Shown: positions 23,770-35,265, numbered from the stretch's first letter. The stretch: 64,000 nucleotides of DNA from Tenebrio molitor (GCF_963966145.1 NC_091051.1:18166001-18230000); one strand, 5' to 3'. Notes: generated by a model from the letters alone, not told the origin. Numbers and translations are program-made.

Positions 23770-24220
23770 ACTTTTGTCACGAGTTGAAAGACGTTGTTTC
23801 CAAACAACCCCAAATTAGTATTGTTCAAGTTTTAGCGGGGCAATTACTCAAAAACTTGGCAGCAAAACAATCTGATAAGGTGATCCACCTCGAAGCAGTA
23901 GTTGGGAAGTTGCAAACCGCCTTTATAGAAAGCGCCATCAAGCGACATAACGTTAGAAGAGACAAACGCAGACAAAGACCCCGATCCGTTCAGCTTAGTG
24001 GTCGTAAATAATGGTAAAATATTCGTCGAAGTTGGTCCGGACGTGGAAGCTAGTCGCAGTCATATTTCCGGAGCCGTTTGTGGATGCACACAAATCGGCT
24101 GTCGTGCAGAACAGCGACTCCGGTTACCCGTCTAATGGGGAGAATTATAATGTGATACGCGGGGGCATCCAGCAGCTTGCACCGCGTATCGAACAAACAC
24201 CGGCACGAATATTATAATAT
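23770..24220 (+). pseudogene. Coding-like patch of unknown origin, frame-switching
   Basis: G+C and codon-like composition rise sharply here. One frame is open from 23658 to 24008 and includes QVLAGQLLKNLAAKQSDKVI. A second frame opens at about 23937 and reads PDPFSLVVVNNGKIFVEVGP before ending near 24142. The first frame class resumes at about 24060-24216 with GYPSNGENYNVIRGG. The three segments look like one protein interrupted by two frameshifts, or like adjoining exons. I recognise no domain. It could be a decayed host exon or a mobile-element protein. Confidence 0.35.
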
Positions 24221-24439
24221 TAAATTATTATGAGAACTAGACGAGCACCGCCACCTGCCTCTCCACTAATCACCGGAAAAACACCCCATCACATAAATGT
24301 CCTAACTGATGTCCTACAAGGATCTTGTGCAGAAGAGAGTTGCGTGGAAATTACGCTCTTAGCTTTGAGAGGGTTTTCACTTTAAAATTTTACGACACTT
24401 TACCTTCAAGTTATGCAAATTTACAATATGTACAATATA

Positions 24440-24640
24440 ATTTATCTAATCCCGTGGGATAAATGACACTTATCCCACTCATTTGAGTGGAATAAGGAAC
24501 TTCATTACCGGACGCATTGCATTACTCCACTCAGTGGGATAAGTGAGCTTCATTACCCCACTCAGTGGGATAAGTAAGTCATTATTCCACTGAGTGGTGT
24601 AATGAAACTGGCGGAAATAAATTAGATTTACCTTTTTTTT
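24440..24640. repeat. Short repeats around CCACTCAGTGGGATAAG
   Basis: CCACTCAGTGGGATAAGT occurs at about 24518 and 24564. Related inverted words (CCCGTGGGATAA, TTATCCCACTCATTTGAGTG, TTCCACTGAGTGG) surround them, giving several short palindromes in 200 bp. Confidence 0.6.
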
Positions 24641-24689
24641 TTAATTCGGGGCGGTCTTAGATAAAATTTTGTACATAACACGTGGGCTA

Positions 24690-24785
24690 AAGCATATTAC
24701 AGGAAACTCGTGTGATTACAGATGAACTCGGGCTAACGCCCTCGTCATCTGCAATCTTCACACTCGAATCCTGTAATATTGCTTT
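24690..24785 (-). repeat. Imperfect hairpin element H6
   Basis: Arms GCATATTACAGGA and the complement of TCCTGTAATATTGC. The tip on the minus strand is GAC-GA-GGGC-GTTA-GCCC-GA-GTT (plus-strand CTCG at 24727-24730 and 24741-24744). A second same-orientation CGAG pair lies lower down in TCGAGTGTG against CACGAGTTT. Confidence 0.7.
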
Positions 24786-24789
24786 TATC

Positions 24790-25385
24790 CCACTAATTGC
24801 GTAAATAACTATTATAAGATTCTTTCTTCTCGACAATTTCTACAAGAAAAAAAAGTCTTAATATTTCTTATTTCTTACCTAGAAAAGTAGCTTTGAAAAA
24901 AAAATCATACTGTTAAATTAAGTGACATTTAAGTGACAATAAATAAATACTATCATTGATAGTGTAATTAATTGTAATTCAATTTAAATGGAAAAAGGCA
25001 TAAAAATCAACCTAATAACACAGCTAAAATAATCTTGTTAATAAAATATAAAACATTTTTTACTTATAATGCTTTAACTAATATGTCAACAACAGTTTAG
25101 CTGTTTTCACAAAGTGTTTATTTGGTTGCCTACTTTACTAAATTAATAATTAAATACGACAATTATAAATTATGTAATTTAAAATAATAATAATTATAAT
25201 ATTATATAATATTACCACTTGTAATTTCAGCAACGGGAATAGTACCGCAATCTCTTTTTAAAAATTTAAAAATTTTGGAATTAGAGAACACATTGGTGGT
25301 TGAAATTCAAAAAGGTATATTATTATACTCATGTCATATCGTGAGGAAATTCCTTAACATTGACACAGAACATAATACACAACAA
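24790..25385. other. AT-rich, no supported gene
   Basis: Very AT-rich sequence with no domain or notable repeat seen. Confidence 0.4.
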
Positions 25386-25388
25386 AGT

Positions 25389-25512
25389 CAAAATGCGGAG
25401 GCGAGACGCCGGTAATTATGTTGATAAGCACTGCACTATTACTTGATAGTAATATCCGTAATAGTGTATGTACTCCGGCAAAATTGCCGTGCCGCCGGGT
25501 GGAGGTGGGATA
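25389..25512. repeat. 124 bp highly conserved repeat, copy 2
   Basis: Same strand and full length as 15321-15444, differing at two positions. Flanks are unrelated to those of copy 1, so the 124 bp are a discrete mobile or retrocopied unit. Start CAAAATGCGG, end GGTGGGATA. Confidence 0.8.
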
Positions 25513-25514
25513 GG

Positions 25515-26925
25515 ATATCTAATATTGTATTCCCGGCTTATTTTGTACAATCGTATTCTTAGTTGATCAAAAAATCTAAAATTCATATACCCACAACCAG
25601 AAAAAAATTAAATACTTAACAAGTTATCTATTTTTCTATTTCTTCATTTTATCTCAGTACATATTTCTAATCGTACTTCGTACAAATTACCAATTGTAAA
25701 AGTAAACAACAATATTAGTGTTAGATTATATAATTACAGATATGAAGCTTTTAGTTGAAGTTTGTTTTGGACAAGACAGTAATTCTGTACGTCAAGTTTA
25801 TTAATCAAGATTACATGACGCCAGATTATTATTGAAGTGTCTACAAAAACTTTTAGGGAAACACAATTTAACAAAGCTTTATTACGTTCAAAATAAAGAA
25901 ATACATTATAATTAGAACTAGAATTAATATATTGATTTGACTAACAATATCTAAGCGTAAATATTTGGTTGCAAATAATTACGTGTGCGAAATGAGCACT
26001 TCGCGTACTGAAAATCTGAAAACAGGCCGGGAAATTCCAATTTTGCTTGATCATTTTATAACCACAAACTTTCGGATGCACACAAAATGTTGTGTACACC
26101 TTGGCGGTGAAATCTTTTAACATCCTTGAGATTGCCTTGGTCGGCCGCAAGCGGCCTGGGCGACAATTTTTCTCTCGGTACGATTTCGCAGCCTTGATAT
26201 ACAAATAACCGTTCAATTCATAGTTCCTTAAATTTGATGATTACTAACGATTATGTATGGATTAACCACTCAACATGGGAATTAACTGTTTTAATCGGAG
26301 TAAACTTACCTATTTAAATTTATATATTTCAAAATCAATACTTTTATTTCAAACTACTAAAGTTGTAAACATTGTTTTCAAAGTTGCATAAGTCTATTTA
26401 AAAAAATCTTACGTACAGTTTCAAAACTGAATTGTAGCTACTTAAAATTTGAATCATTTCATACTTTTTTTTCTTGATACCATATTTTATAAAATATACA
26501 ATTCAATATTTTTTTATATTAATGAATTTTATGTGGCAACTGAGATTCTCCTCAATAATAACTTAATTTAACTCTAGAAAGCACATAAATTCCTAATACA
26601 GTTGGCTTAAAAAAAAAAAACCGGGAAATGAAATTTGACCTAATGTGAATTGGAAATTTGTCAATTTATGTCAATTTGTGTCTGTTTGATAGTAGTATTT
26701 CTGACACATAAGCGCAGTTTTTTAACCAAAATTCTAAAAAGCCGTTTCAAACTATAAAAATTTAATAAAATTTGACAGAACTTTTTCTGACAGTTCCCGT
26801 TTTTTTTGAAGCCAACCGTACCTTTATTTTTCTCAATAATTAATATCTCTCAAATTATTTAACGAATGCTTATTCTTACAAATAACTGTTAGGTAATTTA
26901 TTGTTTAGAACCTTTAAGACTGTAA
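25515..26925. other. No supported gene
   Basis: AT-rich except for 25980-26200, where a 91-codon minus-strand frame (25941-26216) includes NCRPGRLRPTKAISRM. It has a coding-like composition but no recognisable domain and no clear splice boundary. Confidence 0.35.
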
Positions 26926-27051
26926 GGGCCAGTTGCACCAACGCCAGTTAAAGTTAACTGTAGGTTAAAATACTTCGTTACTTTAGTTACCTATTGTTAT
27001 AACAATGTTTTCGTATATTTTAATCTTAACTTACTTTGAAGCAACCGGCCC
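26926..27051. mobile_element. Small MITE with GGGCC ends
   Basis: GGGCCAGTTGCACCAAC at the left pairs with GCAACCGGCCC at the right, and the inner arms with GTTAAAATAC and GTATATTTTAATC. It is flanked by TAA on the left and TTA on the right. GGGCC ends next to TWA are reminiscent of PIF/Harbinger elements, but the flanks are not a clean direct duplication. Confidence 0.55.
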
Positions 27052-27054
27052 TTA

Positions 27055-28230
27055 GTTGCTTAAAAAGTGTAAATATGTATATAGAAATTTTCCGTTTTTA
27101 CCAAAATAGATTAATATCTTAAAACTGTAATAAACCAAAATCTTTCTCAATACTAAATCTTATATCTGCGACCTTCGCCTCTTAACATACAATAGAATAG
27201 GTAAACCACTTCAGAGATAAAAAAAAAAGTGAAATTGTAATCACTTTTATTTCTTATGTTTCTCTTATCAATTTATAAGATAAATCATTGTACCAGATGA
27301 ATTGTAATTGTATCTTATCGATCTCTACTGATAATATTTTTTCAACAGGTAGATACATTTGTGTAAATTGTTATCTCTCAACACAAAGAGCAAATACTAC
27401 GCACTCATCTAAATTTTGATCATCTATCTCAAAACCTTCAAATTAAGAACCTCGTTTACTACTAATTATTGAATGCGTAACTTGAAAACTGATGATGTAA
27501 TTAGATGAAGTATTTTGCAATATTTGTTTTTGATAAAAAATATCAGTCGCCTGGTTTTAAAAATCAATATTAAATCTTTAATATAAATTTATCTTCAAAT
27601 ACATATTTCCACATCTAGTAATATTTGTAATATTAAATGTAATGTAATAAAATTAAGTGCGCAAAAACTCAAATATTCCTTACAAAATGCTTTGAAAAAA
27701 AAAATTTCAAATTACATCTTCCACGTGGCATCTAAATTAAATATTTTTCGTTTCCGTGAAGCCAACAGTATGCAATAGTTTAAAAACAAACTTTAATTTT
27801 ATATCTTTGACAAGATTAGAAGTCGTATCAGTAACAAGGCGCCACTATAAAATAGATAACACAACAAATAATTTTTTGTACACGCTCCCAAAAATAGCTA
27901 TTTTACGAACAAATTTGAGTCCCTAAAATGAGTCTTTTCCGGATTCAGTCCCGAAAAATTGCCATGGCAACTTTTCCGGATTATTTTGGTACCTAAATAA
28001 AACACAATGGTTCAATACAACAATTAAACAATTTTTATTATTTATAATAAATGGCAATAATATTGTGAAAAAACTTGCTTCCATCCTCCTAACCGTTTCA
28101 ACGAGGTTAAATCAAGATCAGCAACTATGCCAGAGACGCAGAATTTCGGCGGAATCAATGTACTGTATACTCTGTCGGGTTCGGTGGTTTAAGAAATGAT
28201 TAATACAATTGAATGTAAAGTATAGCGGAA
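27055..28230. other. AT-rich; repeat module shared with 38.9 kb at 27875-28010
   Basis: 27055-27870 shows nothing. 27875-28010 shares with 38870-38975 the start TACACGCTC and the word GATTCATTCCCGAAAAATTG in slightly changed form. The two modules lie at similar distances downstream of the two recombinase exons. Confidence 0.5.
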
Positions 28231-28235
28231 CTTAC

Positions 28236-28428
28236 CTTTTCATGTAAAAGGTAAATAGTTCAACATCGCATCTTCGTCTATAATTACAACGTTGTTAATT
28301 TCTTTCCATCGGATGAATGCTTCATATTCCTTTTCATAGATTTGTCTAGATTTTACTGGAAGTAAATCTAACACAATTTTCTTCGCGTAATTTTCTGGAT
28401 TCTGCATTTTATACAAACAAAACGTCAA
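28236..28428 (-). pseudogene. Tyrosine-recombinase (Crypton-like) first exon, copy YR1
   Basis: On the minus strand ATG at 28426-28428 opens a frame with MQNPENYAKK, then KSRQIYEKEYEAFIRWKE and VVIIDEDAMLNYL. The pattern S-R-x-x-Y-x-K-x-Y-x-x-F-x-x-W, then a short turn and E-D/N-x-x-L-x-Y-L, is the core-binding (SAM-like) N-terminal domain of insect tyrosine recombinases of the Crypton type, which cut and rejoin DNA through a catalytic Tyr. The exon ends at 28236 against a perfect donor GTAAGT (28235-28230). A one-base shift just before the end puts LLHEK out of frame. The catalytic domain is not in the window. The Crypton label is from memory of related proteins, not from catalytic residues. 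Confidence 0.55.
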
Positions 28429-28439
28429 AAAATGTTCGT

Positions 28440-29155
28440 GTTTATATTAAACAATCTGGTTACTATGGTGGCATGGTACCTAATTAAAATTCAAAGTTCA
28501 CTCTTTTCGAGAAATAATTGCTATGATCCACAATAAGAGGTTTGGATGTGTTTTTGGGAACAAAAATAACTATTTTATAAAATGAAGATATCTGAAGCTA
28601 TATGTACATATTAAAAAAAAGTGTGTTACCCGCTATTACGAAGAGACATGTTAACAACGTATATTCACCCCCATAAGCCACATTAGACATATAACCCTAT
28701 AAAAAAAGTCCAATTGGTTTAAATCTGTTTTTTTTTCTTCATAAGTTTCGAGTGTTTATTGTACCTCATTGAACTCAGAATATAAAATTCTTGCAGATTT
28801 GAAAAAACAAATAACCTTATATTTAAAAGTAAAAAGTTGAAGATCGCTTTAAAATTGTGTAAACCAGAAAATTGTTATGCGTAAATCAAAATGTAGTGCT
28901 TTTAACGCATTTAGATTGAGACATCCATTCAGTATAACACTGAAGCATTTATTGGTGGAAACTTATAAAATAGAAATAATCAATAAAGTTAACCAGGCAC
29001 CAACTGAGCTCGAAATGTTATACAGGGTTGCTGAAAGGTATGGATATTTTCAGAACGGCTTAGCATAGCTTGTTAAAATTTGGCACACAGTTATAACTTA
29101 TATTATATGTGTTTGAATTCTATCATCTAAGATTTTTTTCAATTTTCAAAAAGAG
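28440..29155. other. No supported gene
   Basis: AT-rich. The 63-codon plus-strand frame at 28877-29068 does not match the mariner N-terminus that would be expected before the next feature. Confidence 0.4.
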
Positions 29156-29159
29156 TATT

Positions 29160-29800
29160 TTTTGTGAATCAATGCAAGGTGACCCAAGATAAGAAAGGCC
29201 TGTTGATAAGAACCAACGAAAACATCAAGAAAGTTGTGGTTTTGGTCTTATCAGATAGAAGAATAAGAGTTTCAATGATTGTCGATGAAGTAGGGATATA
29301 GGAAGCTTCAGTATTAAAAATTTTCCATGAAGATTTAGGAATGAATAAGGTATCAGCATGTTGGATTCCAAAATTGCTTAATCCCGAACAAACACTGTGT
29401 CGGCAACACATTTGCGAAAAAAACTTGAGGGCTTTGGCTGACGACGAAGAGTTTTTTTCGAAAATTGTAACAAGAATTCATGCAGTAGGTCCACAAGGGA
29501 GCTCCACCGCCAAAGAAGGCAAGAACGCAGAATTCATCAAGAAAGCTGATGGCGACGGAAGGAATCTTACTGATTGAATACATGAAAAAATGGTCTACAA
29601 TACCAGGAGAAGTCTATAAGGAAACAGTAAAAAAGTTGAAAACTGTCATACAGTAAAAAAGGCCCCTGAATTGTGATCAAAAGATTATGCTGCTTCATGA
29701 CAATTGCAGAGTTTACAAAGCTCGCCAAATCCGTGAAGCAATCGACGAATCGAATTTGTAGAGATGGAACATTTAAGTACATTCATTTTTTGAAAGCATA
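29160..29800 (+). pseudogene. Mariner transposase pseudogene
   Basis: Readable through several frames, in the right order for a mariner transposase. VLVLSDRRIRVSMIVDEVGI is the helix-turn-helix, HEDLGMNKVSACWIPKLL the HxxLGMxKxxARWVP linker, and PEQTLCRQHICEKNLRAL the following helix. The first catalytic region (normally G-D-E-S-W) is deleted after DEEFFSKIV. GPP-like remains, then KETVKKLKTAI and a degenerate LLHDNAR block with the second catalytic Asp follow at 29600-29720. It ends in WNIL-like sequence without the last Asp. One in-frame stop lies in the helix region and at least three frame changes follow. No inverted termini are evident. Confidence 0.85.
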
Positions 29801-29804
29801 GCCT

Positions 29805-30130
29805 TATTGGAATAAATATGTAACCGTTAATGGATCATATGTTGAAAAATAAAATATTACTTTTCTCCCAACTCTTCTCTTTCATAGCCAGGTAGATATG
29901 TAATATAAAAATCTCCCCTCATATCTACGGGACGGAGACTCGGTCAAAATTTGTTTGAAACATAATGATATTTATTGATTTAAGTTAATCAAAACAATCT
30001 ATTCCTTAAAAATATCGTTAATCCATAAAAGCTCAAGTACCTACAAAATCCGTTCAAATATGTTTTAGTGAGTAAGATAAATGCAGATAATGGGTATTTT
30101 AAAATCAAATTTACCTATGACTGCATTTAA
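29805..30130. other. No supported gene
   Basis: AT-rich spacer with nothing recognisable. Confidence 0.4.
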
Positions 30131-30135
30131 TTAAT

Positions 30136-30412
30136 GAGGGGGTCATTCATGAAACCCGGTAAGGCTCGATAAGACATTGCAAATTCAAAACCATGACAAC
30201 TGATATTGTTGAAGCATTGTATTTGCCCTTTCGTTAACGATTTGCATATTATTAGTGCGATTCTGTTTCAATATTTAGCAAGATTGTTATTGAACAATAC
30301 TGATTTTGTATAGATCCAACCAATCAACAGCTTCATATCATAGCAACTGCAACATTGTTATATTAAAACAGAATCGCACCAATTATCTGAGTTTAGTGAA
30401 TCTACCCCTAAG
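30136..30412. mobile_element. MITE-like inverted repeat, about 275 bp
   Basis: Imperfect ends GAGGGGGTCATTCATGAAAC and the complement of GTTTAGTGAATCTACCCCT. A stronger inner pair is AGTGCGATTCTGTTTCAATA against TATTAAAACAGAATCGCACC. No coding capacity. Confidence 0.5.
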
Positions 30413-30436
30413 TATTTTTTCTAACACTAATATCTT

Positions 30437-30955
30437 ATACTGTTTCTATGGTGCATTCTTCGTCATCATCTGTACTACTATTTTCAATTAGATCGTCCAA
30501 ATCCTCTGTTTCGATCAATTTCTCATCAACATTTATCCAACCAACCAACAATTTCACCAGCATCCCCTATGCTCTGGAGCTCTTCTGCTGCTTAACGGAT
30601 CCTGTCTCTTAAAATATTTAAAGGAATAGAGTCTTCTGAGGTATCTTCTAAATCTAGGGCATTGTTGTTGTTAGTGGGAAATATCTTCTTCCAGCATTTT
30701 TGTACAGTTGTGGATGGTACCTTTTCCCAAGCATTGTGAAGGAGGCACACAGCTGTTTTCAAATTTAGACTTTTAAGGCATTTTACCAGGTCCTCTTCCT
30801 TGTTGGTTAAAATTTTTGATAAAAGACTTTTCCGGTAGAAAAGCCTTGTTAAGCGAATGGCATTTTGGTCCATAACAACAACGTGCAGAAACGGTGCAGA
30901 AACGCAATCCGCTTAATGGGAACGTCCGGATTATCGGGTGATCACTATAAAATAT
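30437..30955 (-). pseudogene. pogo/Tigger-like transposase, C-terminal part
   Basis: MDQNAIRLTRLFYRKSLLSK at 30873 downward is the conserved segment after the DDE catalytic domain in pogo/Tigger and jerky-like transposases, where the usual text is PxDQGVIxxxKxxYR. It is followed by LNLKTAVCLLHNAWEKVPST and KCWKKIFP, the C-terminal helix. After a stop at about 30590, an acidic tail continues in shifted frames (NVDEKLIETEDLDDLIENSS) to about 30440. Upstream a degenerate FLPPN-like stretch precedes the Met. The catalytic Asp residues are not present in what I can read, so this is a C-terminal relic. Confidence 0.75.
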
Positions 30956-30959
30956 AAAA

Positions 30960-31850
30960 TATTTCCCAGTTTTACACATATCCTTCTCTTTACTTATTTC
31001 TTTTTAATATCGTTGATTTGTTCTAAGTTACGGATTATTAGCTTCCAATTCTTAATTAATTAGTTAATTAATTAGTTATGAACTTGTTCCTATTTTGGTA
31101 GGGTTTTATTGATTCATGTGACATTTTTTCCATTTTTCTGTCTCCGTGATATAGTTTTCTTCTTATATGTACATATGTACACCTATTTGTTGTAATTCTT
31201 CATTAGGAAGATTTGAGGATTGGAATTATTTTTAATTTTCCCAGTGTATGAACCAAATACTTTTTAATTCAGAAAAACAAGCAGCATAGCTGCTTCAATT
31301 AGGCATTTTAAGCAATTTTCCTTCACTGTGAAGCTCTATTAATCTTTATTTTACACTAGGTACTCAATGTGTACTTTTCGTTTTTATATTTTTTGTATGA
31401 AATAAATTTATTCTACTTTTTTCGTTTTTCTTCATATTTTATGAGAAATTATTATGTATAAAATAAAGAAAAATATTGACTGGAATATTATTCTTTTCTG
31501 TCTTAAATCAATAAGTTTTTCTCTTCTTCGACTAACAGAATATTGACAACCTAACTATGAAAATAATTTTTCAGCTCTAATAGCTTTTGCTAACTGTTTC
31601 TACTGTCTATTGTCTACTATTTACAAAAATCTTCTAATTTAAAAAATCTTTTTAGTGGTCTCGCACTTCAACATATCCACTTCTTGCTTATCAACGAATC
31701 ATAAAATCCACACACAAATTCAAAATGCTTGTATTTTGCCATTACGACTACATATTTCATTGTTTGAAATTTTTTAATCCGATACATCTATCGTGCGTCA
31801 CGACATTAATAATATCCAAGATAAACGTTTTTTGGTTTGAAGCTCTCGAC
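30960..31850. other. AT-rich, no supported gene
   Basis: Includes a run TTAATTAATTAGTTAATTAA at about 31052. Nothing else seen. Confidence 0.45.
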
Positions 31851-32700
31851 GTCAATTCTTCGTCAATCTGTCTAGTTCCGATCTAGATATAGATTACATG
31901 AGACGTCCCAATTCAAGCCGAACCCCTTCTCATCTCTAACCCAGATCAGGAAATCCGTGTCGATGTCATGTCGAAGCTCGCATGCGAGTTCGCTTTTCCG
32001 AAGAGGAACAGTTCTGAGGTGGTACATAATTGAAAATCAATGACGCGCACCACTCTAATTGACTGAACTAGGGTGCAGTGCATCATAAATGTTAGAGTGT
32101 AAAATCTTGTTCCGACAGACGACCGACCGGAAACCGGAAATTCAGACCGACGTCCGAATAAAGAGCGTCCACGAAAAGGGGGCGGTTGGGTTTCGCGCAA
32201 CCGATCATCTTTCAGGCGGCTAATTGGCGCCGAATACGCTGAAATTTTGTTTTTCGAATACGGTTTCCTGTTTCCGTTTTTCTTATGATTTGTGAGGTTT
32301 AGGGTAATCGGGGTGGGACAGCGGAGTATCTCAATCGGGACCCTGGCGAAGGATAGGAACGGGTGAATCACTCGATTATTAAAAGTGATTGTTGCCGATG
32401 AGGACAGGTGGTAAGAGTGGAGTTGAATAGTAATTTGTTCGAAATCAGCTGGCCTTTATCGTGTTGCTTGCTCAACGAGCGATTATCGGCTATTAGGGGG
32501 TGGATGGTTCACTATTTAACAAATCGCGAGGCATCTGTTTGTTCACATTGTTTCAACAAGGGTAAAACCCCTCTCGTTCGTACATTATCATCGTTTATAT
32601 CACATTTGCATTTATTGAAATATTGGGAATCGATAAATTGCGTACACCTTGCCAGGCAAGAAACTCATAACATGAAACAGTACAATTTTTAACGTGAGGG
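31850..32700. other. CpG-rich, non-repetitive island
   Basis: CpG-rich sequence (CCGACAGACGACCGACCGGA, GGGTTTCGCGCAACCGATCA, GGCTAATTGGCGCCGAATAC) set in AT-rich DNA. Overlapping open frames on both strands (minus 31946-32371, plus 32408-32692) give no recognisable protein. A conserved non-coding or promoter element is the more cautious reading. Confidence 0.35.
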
Positions 32701-33034
32701 TTTGAAAAACGTTATTACTTCGAAGTACATACTTTCATAAGAGAAATAGTAAGTAATGCATTTATGTATTTGGAAGAAATGTCACAATAAGTACCTAAAT
32801 TTTATACGACCTAGGTATGAAGTGACATAGAATTTTTCTTCAGCTTAAGTACCTAATTTTTTATATACGAGTATATATGTATGTCTCCCTTATCTGCTTA
32901 TAACTAAATAGTTACAGAAAGATTTTGATGAAGATCATCACTAATAGTTCGACTGTTTCTTTAACTTAAGTTTTAACACACAAACCATTCACCACATTCA
33001 AGGAGGAGTATAGTAGTAAAGAAAAAGATAAGTA

Positions 33035-33268
33035 GAGTAAGGCCGGCCTGAGATATGACACTTGGTGGGGGTGTGCGTAGACGGAAAACAGTCGGACGAG
33101 TCCATCTTTCCTAAAATAGAGGTGCTCAACAGATTAAAAATCAGCTGATTGTTACTGTGACCGCTATTCCCTGCTGTGGCCGCTTTTGATTGTTTTGCCA
33201 CGTCACAGGAATATTTTGTCCTCGCAGATTTCCCCCACCAAATGTCATATCTCAGGCCGGCCTTACTC
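33035..33268. mobile_element. TA-flanked MITE with near-perfect 36 bp inverted ends
   Basis: GAGTAAGGCCGGCCTGAGAT at the left and its exact complement at the right, followed by TATGACA and GGTGGGGG in both arms with one difference. Flanked by TA. About 235 bp and non-coding. The high arm identity suggests it is younger than most elements here. Confidence 0.8.
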
Positions 33269-33269
33269 T

Positions 33270-33445
33270 AAGTCGGAATATTTTTGTTGCGAGCATTCAG
33301 AGCGATTGCTTAGCAACTGTTTATAAGTGATTCTTAAGTTGAATTCGTTGATCTAAATTTGTAACAGTGACAAACAACCAATTTTTGTATGTGTGAGAGT
33401 TACAATTACAGTTACTTGCTTTAATTAGGCTAGGTTTAAATGAAG
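33270..33445. other. No supported gene
   Basis: Short AT-rich spacer. Confidence 0.3.
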
Positions 33446-33452
33446 CTGTGAT

Positions 33453-33545
33453 GAAGATTTACATCAAGATCATGATGAAGATCAAAATCAAATTTTAGAT
33501 GAAGATCTAGGAGATCAAGATGAAGATTTAGATTTGAATCATGAT
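33453..33545 (+). repeat. GAT/GAA-rich low-complexity stretch
   Basis: Repeated GATGAAGAT and GATCAAGAT words. One frame codes an Asp/Glu/His-rich segment (DEDLHQDHDEDQNQILDEDL), closed upstream by a stop at about 33439. It could be microsatellite expansion or the remnant of an acidic exon. Confidence 0.5.
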
Positions 33546-33559
33546 GAAATCCACCGGGG

Positions 33560-34835
33560 CGAAGATAGGCCAACAGTTAGCCAGCTTATGTTTTGTGGTT
33601 GTAAAACTTACCTATTTCAAACTTATTCCTATTGCTGGAAAACTCTTTCTAGGCGTAATGTCATGAAATGAATGACTTACTTTACCATGATAGTCAGTTT
33701 TAATATTTGATTTTTTGTAATTTGCTGTGTTGCCAAAATTGTTAGTGTCATTTTCGTTATTTACTGGCCGCAATCTATTCTCTTCATTCTATAATAATCT
33801 TAAAAATAAAACCTCATTATTAACATATTTTTTCATAACTTCACGTGATAACATTTTACAGTGGGAAGCGGAATGACTGCTAAATTAGTCCCCAAGCTTA
33901 TCCCCGTGGCTCAATAAGTTTACCCCAAAGTTCTCACCATTATTAAATGACTTATTTAGTCAGCAAAGTCGTGTAATAACGCTCGCACAGAGGCATTACA
34001 TGCCCTTTATTAGATCTCACCACCTCTACTTTATTGCTCGACAAGCGAGGGACAACGATCTAGTGGGATCAACTGGCAATCACGATGGGTGTATACCGTG
34101 TAATACACAAGCCCTAAATAAATTATGACTCGTGCACCAAACAAATAAACGAAACAATCGATGTTGCTCGTCTTTCCGACTGGAAATGTACACTTCGAAG
34201 GGAAACGTGATAATTAATTCTTCCGTCGGGGCAATATTGAAAAAGAAAATCCCTTCTGTAGAAGGAAGGATTTGGAAAAGTTGATGATCCCGAGAAGACC
34301 GAGCTTGTTCGTGATCCACTTAGTTGAACGTCTGTCAAACGACGAATTAGAAGGGGACGTTATAGGTATATTGCTTTCATAAGTTACTCACTCCGTGTTC
34401 CAACTTTAAGTTGCTGAAGCTGAAAACGTCGAAGTTTGATTAAAATAAACTTTATTCAAAAGAACACAGTTGAATGTTTTTGTCTTTAACAGCAAAAATG
34501 TAGAAAACCATTTGTTACATATTGTCACAATAGTTTATAGATTACACCAGTATATGTAGTAATTAAGCAGTCTTTTAACACTCACTTGTGCAATGTCTTA
34601 ATACCGACAGCTATAACACTGGCTTTTCCCGTTGAAGACTTTAAAAAACGAAGCTCTTTGGGTTAATTTTCCAATTCATTGCAAAAATCGACATCTTTCA
34701 GGTTATCAGGTTTATTCTTATTAACTGACTAGTTAGCTATTTCAAATCAATATTAATGTGATTAAATATTTGGTGCAAAATGTCTCCAGATAGCATGAAA
34801 ATATCAAGAATGAGTATCATTACACATTTCAACCC
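33560..34835. other. No supported gene; moderately GC-rich segment 33990-34350
   Basis: 33990-34350 has more G+C and CpG than its flanks (CTCGACAAGCGAGGGACAAC, GGAAACGTGATAATTAATTC). Frames there overlap on both strands and show no domain. The rest is AT-rich with nothing recognised. Confidence 0.35.
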
Positions 34836-34837
34836 AT

Positions 34838-35265
34838 ACCAGTACCTCTGCTGTTAAACCGGTATGACATCTCTGGACAAACTTCCAACTGCGCATCTGA
34901 CTCCTTGGCTTCCTTAACTTCATATGACCATCAGATAACCACAGACATGACATCGTTGCTCAAGATAACATTATGCCCTTCTTGTGCCCATTGCTGCCTC
35001 TCGATACAAGGACATAAACCCTGTTTACTGTGTATGTCACGACGAGATACTCTCACATAGTTAATTTCAACGAATCTTATTGGTAGATGCCGAAGACGAC
35101 GTTTTTCATATTCATTACATACCCTCGGACGTCAACTGTCCCCAGGAAGTGTTCTTCGTCCTTCCTCGGATCGGCTTCTCAATGCCCCTAGAACCATATC
35201 CTTGTTTCGCGTCAATTTATAGGCATTTTGACAAAACGAGAAGTCTCACTTACAAAGACATTTGT
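34838..35265 (-). pseudogene. Tc1-like transposase, N-terminal to mid fragment
   Basis: On the minus strand three frames in turn carry Tc1 transposase signatures. RPRVCNEYEKRRLRHLPIRF is the counterpart of the RPRxTTxRxDRxIRxxxLRNRF block of the DNA-binding domain. QQWAQEGHNVILSND is the counterpart of RLxWAxEHxNWTLxxW. AEVLVWVEM is the counterpart of GGSVMVWGGI. The FSDES motif with the first catalytic Asp is degraded and the C-terminal half is absent. The order and spacing make the assignment fairly sure despite frameshifts. Relation to the 4.5 kb copy cannot be judged because they cover different parts. Confidence 0.65.

Noticed and set aside
29341..29577. Plus-strand 78-codon frame as a separate small gene
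   Set aside because: It is an internal piece of the mariner transposase pseudogene.
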